Assembly: GCA_039707465.1 (NCBI GenBank)
Contig: CM077643.1
Coordinates: 374,269,419 to 374,333,418, forward strand
Reading direction: 5' to 3'
Source of the DNA: Rhabdophis nuchalis
Taxonomy: Eukaryota; Chordata; Lepidosauria; Squamata; Natricidae
Length of the DNA: 64,000 nt
Positions 12,519 through 20,699 of this stretch are shown here, in pieces; the first letter of the stretch is position 1, and each line of letters opens with the position of its first letter. Made by a program: the position numbers and the translations under genes. The notes under the pieces are model-generated. The model was not told the origin of the DNA and did not search any database. It was given only the letters and a program-made list of their open reading frames with translations.

Positions 12519-12776
12519 TCAGATAGATTATCGAATTTGTAAAAATGGTAAATATAACAAAATTCCACTGAAGTCAGAAACCGGGGGGGGGGGGATATTA
12601 GTGAGTAGTCCTTTGGCAAATGGAGAAGCAGCTGTTTAAAAGATCACAACTCCATAGTAGCTTTTAAGTAGGAAAAAAAAATAGATTTAAATGAACGGAT
12701 GCCATTTTAAGTACATTGCAACTAAGCCAGAAATAAAGTAATTCAGTCCTCAAATGCAGCTGATGTTGTGCAGTCG

Positions 12777-13372
12777 AATCGAATCGAATCGAATCGAATT
12801 TTATTTATAACCCGCTCTCTCTCCCCGAAGGGACTCGAGGCGGGGCACAGGGAATTAAAAACAGTTAAAAAAGGAATACAAAATTTAAAACAATAAACGT
12901 ACATAAATACTAACTAAAAGGCATATTAAACAGAAAACCCTGCGCTAAAATTCCCAAATATTTACTAAAAATCCCTAAACAATCAGAAGAGACTATCCTA
13001 GGCCGGCCAAGCGAAAAAGATGTGTTTTTAATTTCAGACGGAAGGAGCGGAGGTCCGTGGTAGTTCTAATATCGGGGGGAAGGTCGTTCCAGAGGGCTGG
13101 GCCCGCCACAGAGAAGGCCCTTCCCCTGGCCGTCGCCCGCTGACAAAGTCTAGTGGACGGCACCCGAAGAAGTCCCTCTCTGTGGGAGCGAATCGGCCGT
13201 GAGGATGTATGGGGCAGGATCCGATCCCGCAGGTAGCTAGGTCCCGAGCCATGGAGCGCTTTGAAGATGATAACTAACACCTTGAAGCGCACCCGGAAGA
13301 TGACAGGCAGCCAGTGCAGCTCGCGCAAGAGCGGTGTTACGTGGGTGGATCTAGAAGCACCCATAATCTATA
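12777..13372 (-). pseudogene. L2 LINE 3' fragment with (ATTCG)n tail
   Basis: The minus-strand ORF at 12993-13364 encodes the C-terminal L2 segment: THVTPLLRELHWLPVIFRVR, ILPHTSSRPIRSHREGL and GRAFSVAGPALWNDLPPDI, ending LFRLAGLG. It is followed by the 3' UTR with the CCCCGAAGGGACTCGAGG box and a short (ATTCG)n tail. The 5' part is missing (truncated at about 13372), as is usual for LINE insertion. The ORF is unbroken across this fragment, so the copy is fairly young. Confidence 0.85.
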
Positions 13373-13379
13373 GTCATAG

Positions 13380-14330
13380 AAACTAGAGGCTCTTTCTGAA
13401 ATGATGCAGACCTGTGGTTATGCTATGTGCACATAGATGCATGACGAAAGAATTACAATTAAAATAAGTAAAGAAAAGACATATTTCCTGGAAAAACATA
13501 TTCTGCAGTTTTACAAAATTATGAATGGTTTGGACAAAGTAAACTAAAGGAGATGGCCATTGTATTACTCAGAAATATCTGGCTGGCCATTGCTGCAAAC
13601 CAAATATGGAATAAAAAGTACCACAACATGGCTAACGAAGCAATGCTAGATTTGCTTCTTTCTTTCTACTGATTTTTCATTTATACCCTATTGGGCCTTT
13701 TGTGAAGAATATTAGTATGCATACTTTTGAGCTGTTGGGAAAGATAGCACTTTGTTTGCAGTTTGCTGATTGAAGATGGTTAACAGATAATGATGTCCAA
13801 TGATTCACGTGCTTTGAATCATTTGGTTTGATAAGTATGAATATGCTTTTTTTGCATCACTGAAGCATAAGCAAAGAGACTTAGCATATCTTCATTAGAA
13901 TCTATGTAGAATAATAAAGAACTCAAACATATATTTGCAATTTTTTCTTCTTCTAGAAATACAATTTTAGACTTCTGAGAATGGAACATGAATAATTGTG
14001 ATATGGCTTCAATTTGAATCCTTATTAAATATCTTAAGGACATTGATTGTAACCCAAGGAATATAAAATCTATTTTCATATTTAAATCTTTTCCTTATAG
14101 TATACCTTGTCATCAACAAAAGGTTTCCTAACTTGGTAATAGACTGTCCTTTGGGAACACCATTAATTGGATATGTGAATTAATTGTGGACTAAATTTCA
14201 TTAAGCTGCCATTATCATTGCATTTATATTCTTTCTGTCCTAAATCCTTAGTGGAAACATCTGTTCATCTGCTTGAAGAAACTTTATTTTTCAAGAAGTG
14301 TTTTCAGTGTTAAAAAAAACTTGAATTCTA
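13380..14330. other. No feature recognised
   Basis: AT-rich sequence with no repeat family or coding signal that I can identify. The 86-aa minus-strand ORF at 13819-14079 has no recognisable domain. Confidence 0.5.
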
Positions 14331-14349
14331 CTATTAGACATCCAGGCAG

Positions 14350-14462
14350 CATGATATATATTTATACATATACACATACACATGCATACATATACTTATA
14401 TACATATACAATACACAGACACACACAGACACACTCACACGATAGATAGATAGATATATGTT
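14350..14462. repeat. Mixed dinucleotide and tetranucleotide tract
   Basis: Imperfect (TA)n and (CATA)n, then (ACAC)-rich sequence with AGAC interruptions, then (GATA)n. It borders the hammerhead repeat array. Confidence 0.8.
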
Positions 14463-14463
14463 A

Positions 14464-14570
14464 GATTTTTAAGGGCTCTGTCTGGATGATCTCTAGGTTG
14501 AGTCGAAGGGCAGAGAAGGATGACAATTTGTCTCCTCCCTTAAACGGGCCTCAAAACAGGAGCTGTGAAA
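14464..14570 (+). mobile_element. Relic of the hammerhead-repeat downstream module
   Basis: This reads as a diverged plus-strand copy of the module found antisense at 14605-14740: GGATGATCTCTAGGTTGAG, then GTCGAAGGGCAGAGAAGG, then CTCCTCCCTT. The flank TTAGATTTTTAAGGGC recurs at about 19077-19092, next to the second hammerhead lineage. No hammerhead core is left in this piece. Confidence 0.55.
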
Positions 14571-14604
14571 ATATTATCTCATATATATATATATAAAATA
14601 TTTA

Positions 14605-14740
14605 TTCCACAACACCCTGTTAGGGCCCCAATTAAGGGAGGAGACATACTGTTTCCTCTTCTGCCTTTCGGCTCATCACCAGAGACCATCTAGACAGAAA
14701 GCCATGAGTTCCGTTGTGTAATTTTTTTTTATATGCATGT
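14605..14740 (-). mobile_element. Downstream module, unit 1
   Basis: In sense orientation this holds GTTCCGTTGTG antisense, GTCTAGATGGTCTCTGG, TGATGAGCCGAAAGGCAG, and a segment ending GGGGCCCTAACAGGGTG. GCC-GAAA-GGC can form a small tetraloop hairpin. It is conserved in all three units and on the plus strand at 18930-19060. Its function is unknown. Confidence 0.65.
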
Positions 14741-14770
14741 TACGTTTTTGAGCTGATCAATAAATAGGTC

Positions 14771-14829
14771 AGGGAGACTAGTATAGATCTATTTTGAACT
14801 TTTTAGCTCTCATCAGCTAGCCATACCCT
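14771..14829 (-). ncRNA. Hammerhead motif, copy 1 (core mutated)
   Basis: The minus strand reads AGGG-UAU-GGCUAG, CUGAUGA, a stem II with AAAA loop, then AAAA where GAAA is required, the short stem III around GAUC, and CUAGUC-U-CCCU. Stem I and stem III are complete. The essential G12 is A (CpG to CpA decay) and stem II has one changed base, so it is probably inactive. Confidence 0.8.
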
Positions 14830-14833
14830 TATT

Positions 14834-14897
14834 GGGATTCAAACCAGGGCTGTATTGCAGGCCAGGCGAGAGCCTTAGCCATTAAGCCAGCCAGGTT
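14834..14897 (-). promoter_or_regulatory. tRNA-like head with Pol III A and B boxes, unit 1
   Basis: The A box TGGCTTAATGG is at 14879-14889 (minus strand). The B box GGTTTGAATCC is at 14835-14845, one base from consensus and explicable by CpG decay. The 33-nt gap between them is tRNA-like. The head lies directly upstream of hammerhead copy 1 and is likely the internal Pol III promoter of the element. Confidence 0.7.
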
Positions 14898-14961
14898 CTG
14901 TTCCTGCTCAGCTGAGACAGGAGGATAAGTATATATAATTGTTCCACAACACAACTCAGTA

Positions 14962-15020
14962 AGGGTATGGCTAGCTGATGAGAGCTAAAAAGGTCAAAAT
15001 AAATCTATACTAGTCTCCAT
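14962..15020 (+). ncRNA. Hammerhead motif, plus-strand copy (core mutated)
   Basis: It reads AGGG-UAU-GGCUAG, CUGAUGA, a stem II with AAAA loop, then CAAAA in place of CGAAA, a stem III region with one change, and CUAGUC. It lies in opposite orientation to the three units around it and is followed by GATATATCAGC-like linker and (AC)n. The changed G12 predicts no cleavage. Confidence 0.7.
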
Positions 15021-15049
15021 GACTTATTTATATATCAGCTCAAAAACGT

Positions 15050-15050
15050 A

Positions 15051-15082
<32 letters not shown>
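15050..15082 (+). repeat. (AC)n then (AT)n
   Basis: A simple repeat at the end of the inverted hammerhead piece. It follows the linker end AAAAACGTAAC, the same position where short AC or AT runs sit in the other copies. Confidence 0.9.
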
Positions 15083-15247
15083 GCACAACACCCTGTTAGG
15101 GCCCCAATTAAGGGAGGAAGCATACTGCTTTCCTCTTCTGCCTTTCGGCTCATCACCAGAGACCATCTAGACAGAAAGCCATGAGTTCCGTTGTGTGATT
15201 TTTTAAAATATGTGTGTTAGTTTTATGAGCTGATCAATAAATAAATC

Positions 15248-15306
15248 AGTGAGACCAGTATAGATCTATTTTGAGCTTTTTAGCTCTCATCAGCTAGCCA
15301 TACCCT
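15248..15306 (-). ncRNA. Hammerhead motif, copy 2 (core mutated)
   Basis: Sense strand: AGGG-UAU-GGCUAG, intact CUGAUGA, intact stem II (GAGCU-AAAA-AGCUC), AAAA in place of GAAA, stem III around GAUC, predicted cleavage base A17 at 15259, and CUGGUC closing stem I with wobble pairs. Only G12 of the core is changed. Confidence 0.85.
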
Positions 15307-15310
15307 TACT

Positions 15311-15375
15311 GGGATTCGAACTGGGGCTGTATGGCATGTCAGGCAAGAGCCTTAGCCATTAAGCCAGCCTGGTTC
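15311..15375 (-). promoter_or_regulatory. tRNA-like head with Pol III A and B boxes, unit 2
   Basis: The A box TGGCTTAATGG at 15356-15366 is a full match to TRGCNNARYGG. The B box AGTTCGAATCC at 15312-15322 differs from GGTTCGAATCC at one base. The spacing is 33 nt. It is the best-preserved head in the window and leads straight into hammerhead copy 2. Confidence 0.75.
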
Positions 15376-15585
15376 TCTTATTGCATCAGCTGAGATAGCA
15401 GGATAAGTATATATAATTGTTCCACAACACCCTGTTAGGGCCCAAATTAAGGGAGGAAGCATACTGCTTTCCTCTTCTGCCATTTGGCTCATCACCAGAG
15501 ACCATCTAGACAGAAAGCCATGAGTTCCGTTGTGTGATTTTTTAAATATGTGTGTTAGTTTTATGAGCTGATCAATAAATAAGTC

Positions 15586-15644
15586 ACGGAGACTAGTATA
15601 GATCTATTTCGAGCTTTTTAGCTCTCATCAGCTAGCCATACCCT
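15586..15644 (-). ncRNA. Hammerhead ribozyme, copy 3 (core intact)
   Basis: The sense strand runs in the order stem I 5' side (AGGG, internal loop UAU, GGCUAG), CUGAUGA, stem II GAGCU-AAAA-AGCUC, GAA, A-UA-GAUC-UA-U (3-bp stem III with GAUC tetraloop), cleavage base A17 at 15597, and stem I 3' side CUAGUC-U-CCGU. All invariant core bases of the family (CUGANGA, GAAA, UH) are present. Type I hammerheads with very short stem III usually work best as dimers, which a tandem array would supply. Activity is inferred, not shown. Confidence 0.88.
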
Positions 15645-15801
15645 ATATCCATTCCTTCTGCCACTACTTGAAAGCAGCATAATTTTGATAGGTTAGGAGG
15701 AGTTCAACAGCACATTCATTTGTATTAATGGTTTGTGTTACTTCATCAGCTTTTGGAGTAGAGAAATAAGATTTTGCTGTCCAGATATTGTTAGTCTGTA
15801 A

Positions 15802-16123
15802 CAGGGGTGTCAAACTCAAAGCCCACAGGCCAGATGCTGACCATAGGGTGCTTACATCTGGCCAATGGCCACCCTGGAAACAGTGAAAGACTGTTCCATG
15901 GTGCCATTTTCAGCGACCCTCCTGAGCTCCATTTTGGGCAGTGACAGCCTCCTGCAGCCCTCTGCCAGCAAAAACGGAGCTCACACACCCTTTCTGCTGG
16001 CAGAGGGCTGCAGGAGGCCATCTGAAAAAAAATGGATGTTGAGCTGGCCACGCCCCCCCCCTCCCCCCCCCATTAAACACCACCTTGATGTGGCCATCAA
16101 TGAAATCAGGTTTGACACCCCTG
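15802..16123. mobile_element. Non-autonomous hAT element
   Basis: The termini are CAGGGGTGTCAAACTC on the left and GTTTGACACCCCTG on the right. The flanking octamers gtctgtaa and gtctacaa match at 6 of 8. The interior is GC-rich with a poly-C run near 16050-16070. The overlapping 86- and 89-aa ORFs on opposite strands are incidental. The copy at 53620-53752 has the same ends. Confidence 0.85.
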
Positions 16124-16129
16124 GTCTAC

Positions 16130-16740
16130 AATAACTTTCATGATCCATTACCATTTTGGATTTGCTTGAGGATGGTCCAAGAACATTTGAAGAACTGTGG
16201 GTTATTCAACTCTAATTTTAATTGAGCAAATAAGTGCATATTTTGATGCAGAGGCTAATGCTAAGGTCATATCGGTGATCTGAATACAATACACTTGTTT
16301 ATTTCTTTAAAAGATATTAACCTTATGTCTTCAAAATAGTTCAACAAAATTGTTATAATCATAACATAGAGGCATATTTTAAATTCCATACATCTCATTA
16401 GCTCTTTTAGGATTTCTGATTTATTTTAGTCCCTAGTTTTTCCACAAAGTACGATAATATAAATAAAGGCAACACACATTAAAAAAAAACTTTCATGTTT
16501 TTAATTTAAACATTTAATTTAAATTAAGGCATTGGTAGGAGCCCTGAGAGCAGATGGATTTGACTGCACTGTGGCAACTGCCCTCTTGACTCTTCTGACC
16601 ATACCCTGTGGACATCTCTATACTCTATCCTGGATAAAAACTTTATTAGATGATTCATGTCCTACATTTTCAGACAAGCACAAAATGGACAACAATTCCA
16701 ATGAAATATTCTTAATTTAATTTAATCTAATGGCGTAATT
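16130..16740. other. No feature recognised
   Basis: AT-rich sequence between a hAT element and a LINE fragment. I see nothing to annotate. Confidence 0.5.
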
Positions 16741-16744
16741 TAAT

Positions 16745-17180
16745 GTCAGGTGTTGCATCTTTTCTATGATGCCCTACGGAGTTGGCCTCTGACAGAAAAC
16801 CACTTGAAGAGACTAGAAGCATTTGAAATGTGGATTTACAGATGGCTGCTACATAAAAGCTGGGTTGACCAAATCAGAAATGAGGAGGTGATAAGCTGCC
16901 TGGGAAAGCTAGGGAGATCATCAAAACCATTAAAACGCTAAAGTTAGAATATTTCAGACATGCGATGCAACAGCCGGAAAAATACGCCATACTTCACTTA
17001 ATCCTCCAGGGAACGATTGAAGGCAAATGAGGTCCAGGCAGAAGAAGAACATCATGGCTTCAAAATCTAAAGGGCTGGTTTGGACAAAGCTCAGCAGCAC
17101 TTTTTCATGTGCCTATCGATAAAAATAGGATTTCCAACATGATTGCCAACATCCGATGATGGATATGGTACAAGAAGAAG
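16745..17180 (+). pseudogene. Non-LTR retrotransposon RT C-terminus (RTE-like), decayed
   Basis: Residues from 16750 read LTENHLKRLEAFEMWIYRWL and SWVDQIRNEEVISCLGK, the typical post-RT C-terminal segment of RTE-type endonuclease-reverse transcriptases. It continues in broken frames (GRRRTSWL-like near 17030, MIANIR near 17140) and ends in an (AAG)n tail at about 17163-17175. The text differs from the Bov-B copies in this window, so it is a second RTE-like family. The clade assignment is tentative. Confidence 0.65.
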
Positions 17181-17425
17181 AAGAATTTTTAATTTCTACA
17201 TAAAATAAAATGCAAAGACCATAAAGTAGACATGGGTAATCTTTTGCCTGGACTGATACTATATACATGCTAGGCCAATGTGAGGTTATTGTTGTTCAAC
17301 TTCAGTCCTATTATTATAGGGTTACAGTTTCTTTCCACCCTAGCTACTACAGCTGAAAATAATGTAACCTAACACATCTGGAAGGTGATATATTCTAAAG
17401 ACTAATTTGTATCTATCATTAGCAG

Positions 17426-17875
17426 AGGTTTTATTTTATTTATTTATTTTATTTTTATTTATTTAAATTTATATCCCGCCCTTCTCCACAAAGGACCCAG
17501 GGCGGCGCACAGGAAATTTAAAAACATACAAAATACAATAAATATAATTTAAAAAACTATTAAATAAACCTATCCTGCGCTAAAACCAAATTTTAAAAAC
17601 CCAATTTAAAACTACCTAAAAGTCCCCATGGGAGGTTAGGCTAGGCCGGCTTGTTGGAACAAATATGTCTTAAGACATTGGCGGAAGAGGCGGAGGTCGG
17701 TGATAGTACGTAATTCAGGGGGTAGGTCATTCCAAAGGGCTGGGCCCGCCACAGAGAAGGCTCTTCCCCTGGGTGTCGCCAGTCGGCATTGTCCGGCCGA
17801 CGGCACCCTGAGAAGGCCTTCTCTGTGGGAGCGTATCGGTCGAAGGGATGTTTTTAGCAGAACATCTGGAGAACT
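17426..17875 (-). pseudogene. L2 LINE 3' fragment
   Basis: The minus strand carries the L2 C-terminal coding text (FSVAGPALWNDLPPEL-like near 17700-17760) and the 3' UTR, with an (ATTTT)n-like tail at 17426-17465 on the plus strand. It is truncated at the 5' end near 17870. The GGCGGCGCACAGGAAATT box near 17500 is shared with the other L2 copies. Confidence 0.8.
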
Positions 17876-17879
17876 CAGA

Positions 17880-18240
17880 GATTAAAGCTGCCTGGATTTT
17901 AATGTTCCACCACTAAACAATCATCCTTTTCTTTCAACGTACTTTAAAGATACCAAGCCCACAAATATCAAAATAGGGAGAAAATAGCAGATTCATGCCA
18001 GAATATCACATATTTTCTGCAAAATTTGCAAATACTGATCATGCTCCTTGGGGCTTCCAAAGTTTGTCCCCTTTTTGTAAATCAAATTTGATATGATTGG
18101 TTTTTATTAATTTTTTTCTTCATATTATGATCACTTTTTTCCTATCAATTATATTTTTCCCTAAGCGGTTTGATAATTGGTGCCCTACCTTTCTGCCAAC
18201 AGTTGCTCATGGTTGATAATAACAGTAATGTAAATCCTAT
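17880..18240. other. No feature recognised
   Basis: AT-rich sequence with no recognisable repeat or coding signal. Confidence 0.5.
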
Positions 18241-18245
18241 AATTT

Positions 18246-18598
18246 TGGACGTGGTGACTCAATGGATAAGACGCTGAGCTTGTGGTTCAAATAGGTCAGC
18301 AGTTTGGCGGTTCAAATCCCTAGCGCTCCATAACGGAGTGAGCTTCCCTTACTTGTACCAGCTTTGGCCAACATAGCAGTTTGAAAGCACATAAAAATGC
18401 AAGTAGAACAATAGGAACAACCTTTGGTGGGAAGGCAACAGCATTCCATGCACCTTCGGTATTTAGTCATGCCAGCCACATGACCACAGAGATGTCTTCG
18501 GACAGTGCTGGCTCTTCGGCTTTGAAACGGAGATAAGCACCACACATTAGAGTCAGTAATGTCTAGTACATATGTGTGAGGGGAACCTTTACCTTAAA
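18246..18598 (+). mobile_element. Full-length tRNA-derived SINE (Sauria type)
   Basis: The head CTCAATGGATAAGACGCTG is an A-box region and GGTTCAAATCCCTAG is a B box. The body includes GGTGGGAAGGCAACAGC, and the 3' end runs GAGTCAGTAATGTCTAG to GGGGAACCTTTACCTT, a Bov-B-like terminus. Relatives lie at 44420-44775 and 49748-49835. Confidence 0.85.
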
Positions 18599-18753
18599 TG
18601 CTATAAATAAATAAAATTACACTTAAATAAAAGACTATATGTGTGTGCGTTACGTTTTTGAGCTGATTAATAAATATGTGGAAATGTGGAAACAATTATA
18701 TATATGTATGTATGTATGTATGTTACGTTTTTGAGCTGATCAATAAATAAGTC

Positions 18754-18812
18754 AGGGAGACTAGGATAGATCTATTTCGAGCTTTTTAGCTCTCATCTGC
18801 TAGCCATACCCT
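18754..18812 (-). ncRNA. Hammerhead motif, left palindrome arm (core mutated)
   Basis: Stems I, II and III and CGAAA are intact, with AUC as the cleavage triplet. The core reads CAGAUGA instead of CUGAUGA, so U4 is changed. It is probably inactive. Confidence 0.8.
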
Positions 18813-18832
18813 TACTGGGATTCAAACTGGTA

Positions 18833-18891
18833 AGGGTATGGCTAGCTGTTGACAGCTAAAAAGCTCGAAATAGATCTATCCTAGTCTCCCT
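18833..18891 (+). ncRNA. Hammerhead motif, right palindrome arm (core mutated)
   Basis: The core reads CUGUUGA (A6 changed) and the first base of stem II is C instead of G. GAAA, stem III around GAUC, the AUC triplet and stem I (GGCUAG with CUAGUC, AGGG with CCCU) are intact. It is probably inactive. Confidence 0.8.
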
Positions 18892-18924
18892 GACTTATTT
18901 ATTGATCAGCTCAAAAACGTAACA

Positions 18925-19070
18925 CACATATAAAAAAATTACACAATGGAATTCATGGCTTTCTGTCTAGATGGTCTCTGGTGATGAGCCAAAAGGCAGA
19001 AAAGGAAAAGCAGTGTGCTTCCTCCCTTATTTGGGGCCCTAACAGGGTGTTGTGGAAACAAATATATATA
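18925..19070 (+). mobile_element. Downstream module, plus-strand copy
   Basis: This follows the right-arm hammerhead in sense orientation and has the same order as the minus-strand units: GTCTAGATGGTCTCTGG, TGATGAGCCAAAAGGCAG (one base changed in the loop), TTCCTCCCTTA and GGGGCCCTAACAGGGTG. It confirms the element structure in the other orientation. Confidence 0.75.
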
Positions 19071-19100
19071 TTGTGTTAGATTTTTTAAGGGCTGAAAATA

Positions 19101-19160
19101 AAGAGACCAGGATGGATCCATTTCAGGCTTATTAGCCTTCTTCAGCTGGCCATACTCCTT
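19101..19160 (-). ncRNA. Hammerhead ribozyme, second lineage (core intact)
   Basis: The sense strand has AAGGAG, internal loop UAU, GGCCAG, then CUGAAGA (N7 is A, allowed), a 5-bp stem II AGGCU-AAUA-AGCCU, GAAA, stem III U-G closed by GAUC and C-A, cleavage triplet AUC, and CUGGUC. Compared with the first lineage, stem I has C-G for U-A, stem II is rebuilt, and stem III has G-C for A-U. A truncated plus-strand copy ends in the AT run at 19213. Confidence 0.85.
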
Positions 19161-19208
19161 CTACTGGGATTTGATCCCAGTAGAAGGAGTGTGGCCAGCT
19201 GAAGAAGG

Positions 19209-19213
<5 letters not shown>
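19131..19213. repeat. 40-bp inverted repeat with 3-nt loop
   Basis: Arms 19131-19170 and 19174-19213 pair with one mismatch. They cover the stem I 5' side, core and stem II of the second hammerhead lineage, with a T-arm-like GGGATCAAATCCC at the centre. Confidence 0.95.

Positions 19214-19241
<28 letters not shown>
19212..19241. repeat. (AT)n
   Basis: Dinucleotide run directly abutting the truncated second-lineage hammerhead. Confidence 0.95.
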
Positions 19242-19244
<3 letters not shown>

Positions 19245-19245
<1 letters not shown>

Positions 19246-20545
19246 GGCAGTTAAACATCAGTTCAAAAAATGATGTAAAACCATAATCAGCAAATTGGCT
19301 TGTGTCTGGAAAAAGACCAGCAGCCAATGTAACTGCATAAAATAGAAATCCTGATATTTAACTTCAGTCAGTAATCTGATTTCCGTATTTCGGAACTGAT
19401 GAAACTTCTAAATGTCCTTGAAAGGCCATCACATATAATATAAATGAGATGTAACTCACGGTGTTTCTACTCTGGTGTTTCTAGGAACAGACACAATTTG
19501 TGCATGAACTCTGCTTTATATACGAATCCTTCTTTAACAAGATCTCTTAGCCACAGAGCATCTCTTGCTGTTCACAGAACATAATGTATGTGTTGTTCAC
19601 TTTTAATGTCATAAAACGTTTCATAATTCTAATGGAAAAAATGGACAGGGATAATATTGTTTATCTTGTTGAATATATCCTCCATGATATGAGGGGGAAA
19701 AATCTCATGCCACATGAAAGTCATAATTTTATTCCATGACCTCCTGTTCCGTTATAAAGATCAGAATATTTTTTACAAGTTATGAAGGTGCATTCATTTC
19801 TATATTGCAGCATGTTTTAGAAATTGCACTATATCATGTAGTAGTTCAAATAATATAAAGTAATTTGGGAGATTTGCCAAGTGGGTGTGAATATGAAGGA
19901 ACTTATCCTCCTTATAAAAATTGCAATTCTATTTGACTATTGTTGAACAGGCTTTTAATTAGATACATTTCATGTGATTTATTTCTTATAGTAAATTAAC
20001 AGTCATGCAAAGAGAAAAAATTAAATATTTTTTCTGCCTAGCATGTTACGTTTCTACTTGCAGAAACAGAAATTATTTTCTTTGTGGTAAAAACATCCAC
20101 ATATTTGTTCATATTTGCCTAGTCCTCTTCCCAATCCTGTAGACAAGAGGAAGAACACTTTCTTGCTTAGTTCTATTCATTTTTTTTCAAGTGACCTGAA
20201 GCTATGTTACATATCTTGGTTGAAACTGCCCCAGAATGATCTGTAATGAGTTAAGCTGCCCCACTGAATAAGTGGAGATATTAATAAAAATTATTAGAAA
20301 TAAATTGAATGAGGTGGGAAGCTTTAGGTCTGCAGAGACAATCACAGTTGAAGCAAATCAGCTCATTTAAATTAATGTGGAGAATCACTGTAACAGTGCC
20401 TGATTGTTTCATTAGAACTGAAAATGCATTTGCAAGCTTGTAGTTGAGTCTCAAAATGAATAAGACAGAGGGGTATTTTTATTGCTCTGATCTGGGATAA
20501 GGGGGCAACGCACAGATTCCAACTCTTTCTGAAGTGCCTATTTGT
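19245..20545. other. No feature recognised
   Basis: AT-rich sequence without repeat families or coding signals that I can identify. Confidence 0.5.
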
Positions 20546-20546
20546 A

Positions 20547-20691
<145 letters not shown>

Positions 20692-20699
20692 GCAAGTGA

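Larger units (their letters stand above)
14600..15650 (-). mobile_element. Tandem array of a hammerhead-carrying repeat
   Basis: There are three minus-strand units. In sense orientation a complete unit has a tRNA-like head with Pol III boxes, a hammerhead, a linker containing GATCAGCTCA, the downstream module (GATGAGCCGAAAGGCAG) and the end CCCTAACAGGGTGTTGTG. Hammerhead starts lie at 14829, 15306 and 15644. The two rightmost are 338 bp apart, head to tail. The leftmost interval is 477 bp because it contains an extra plus-strand hammerhead and an (AC)n tract. The third unit lacks the head. No ORF for reverse transcriptase or a GIY-YIG nuclease is present, so the element is non-autonomous. I cannot assign it to a named family. 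Confidence 0.8.
18721..18924. repeat. 95-bp inverted repeat made of two hammerhead copies
   Basis: Arms 18721-18815 and 18830-18924 are complementary with only three mismatches and a 14-nt spacer. Each arm contains one hammerhead motif and the linker TGATCAGCTCA. The spacer holds a B-box-like GGGATTCAAAC. All three mismatches fall in the hammerhead core region. Confidence 0.95.

Noticed and set aside
14834..14897. Functional tRNA gene
   Set aside because: A and B boxes are present, but no acceptor stem can be closed, and the sequence leads directly into the hammerhead. It is a tRNA-derived promoter head.
15108..15160. Second hammerhead in the downstream module (UGAUGAG-CC-GAAA-GG)
   Set aside because: An extra A disrupts the GAAA box and no UH cleavage site follows the next hairpin. 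It is listed as a finding of a structured module only.
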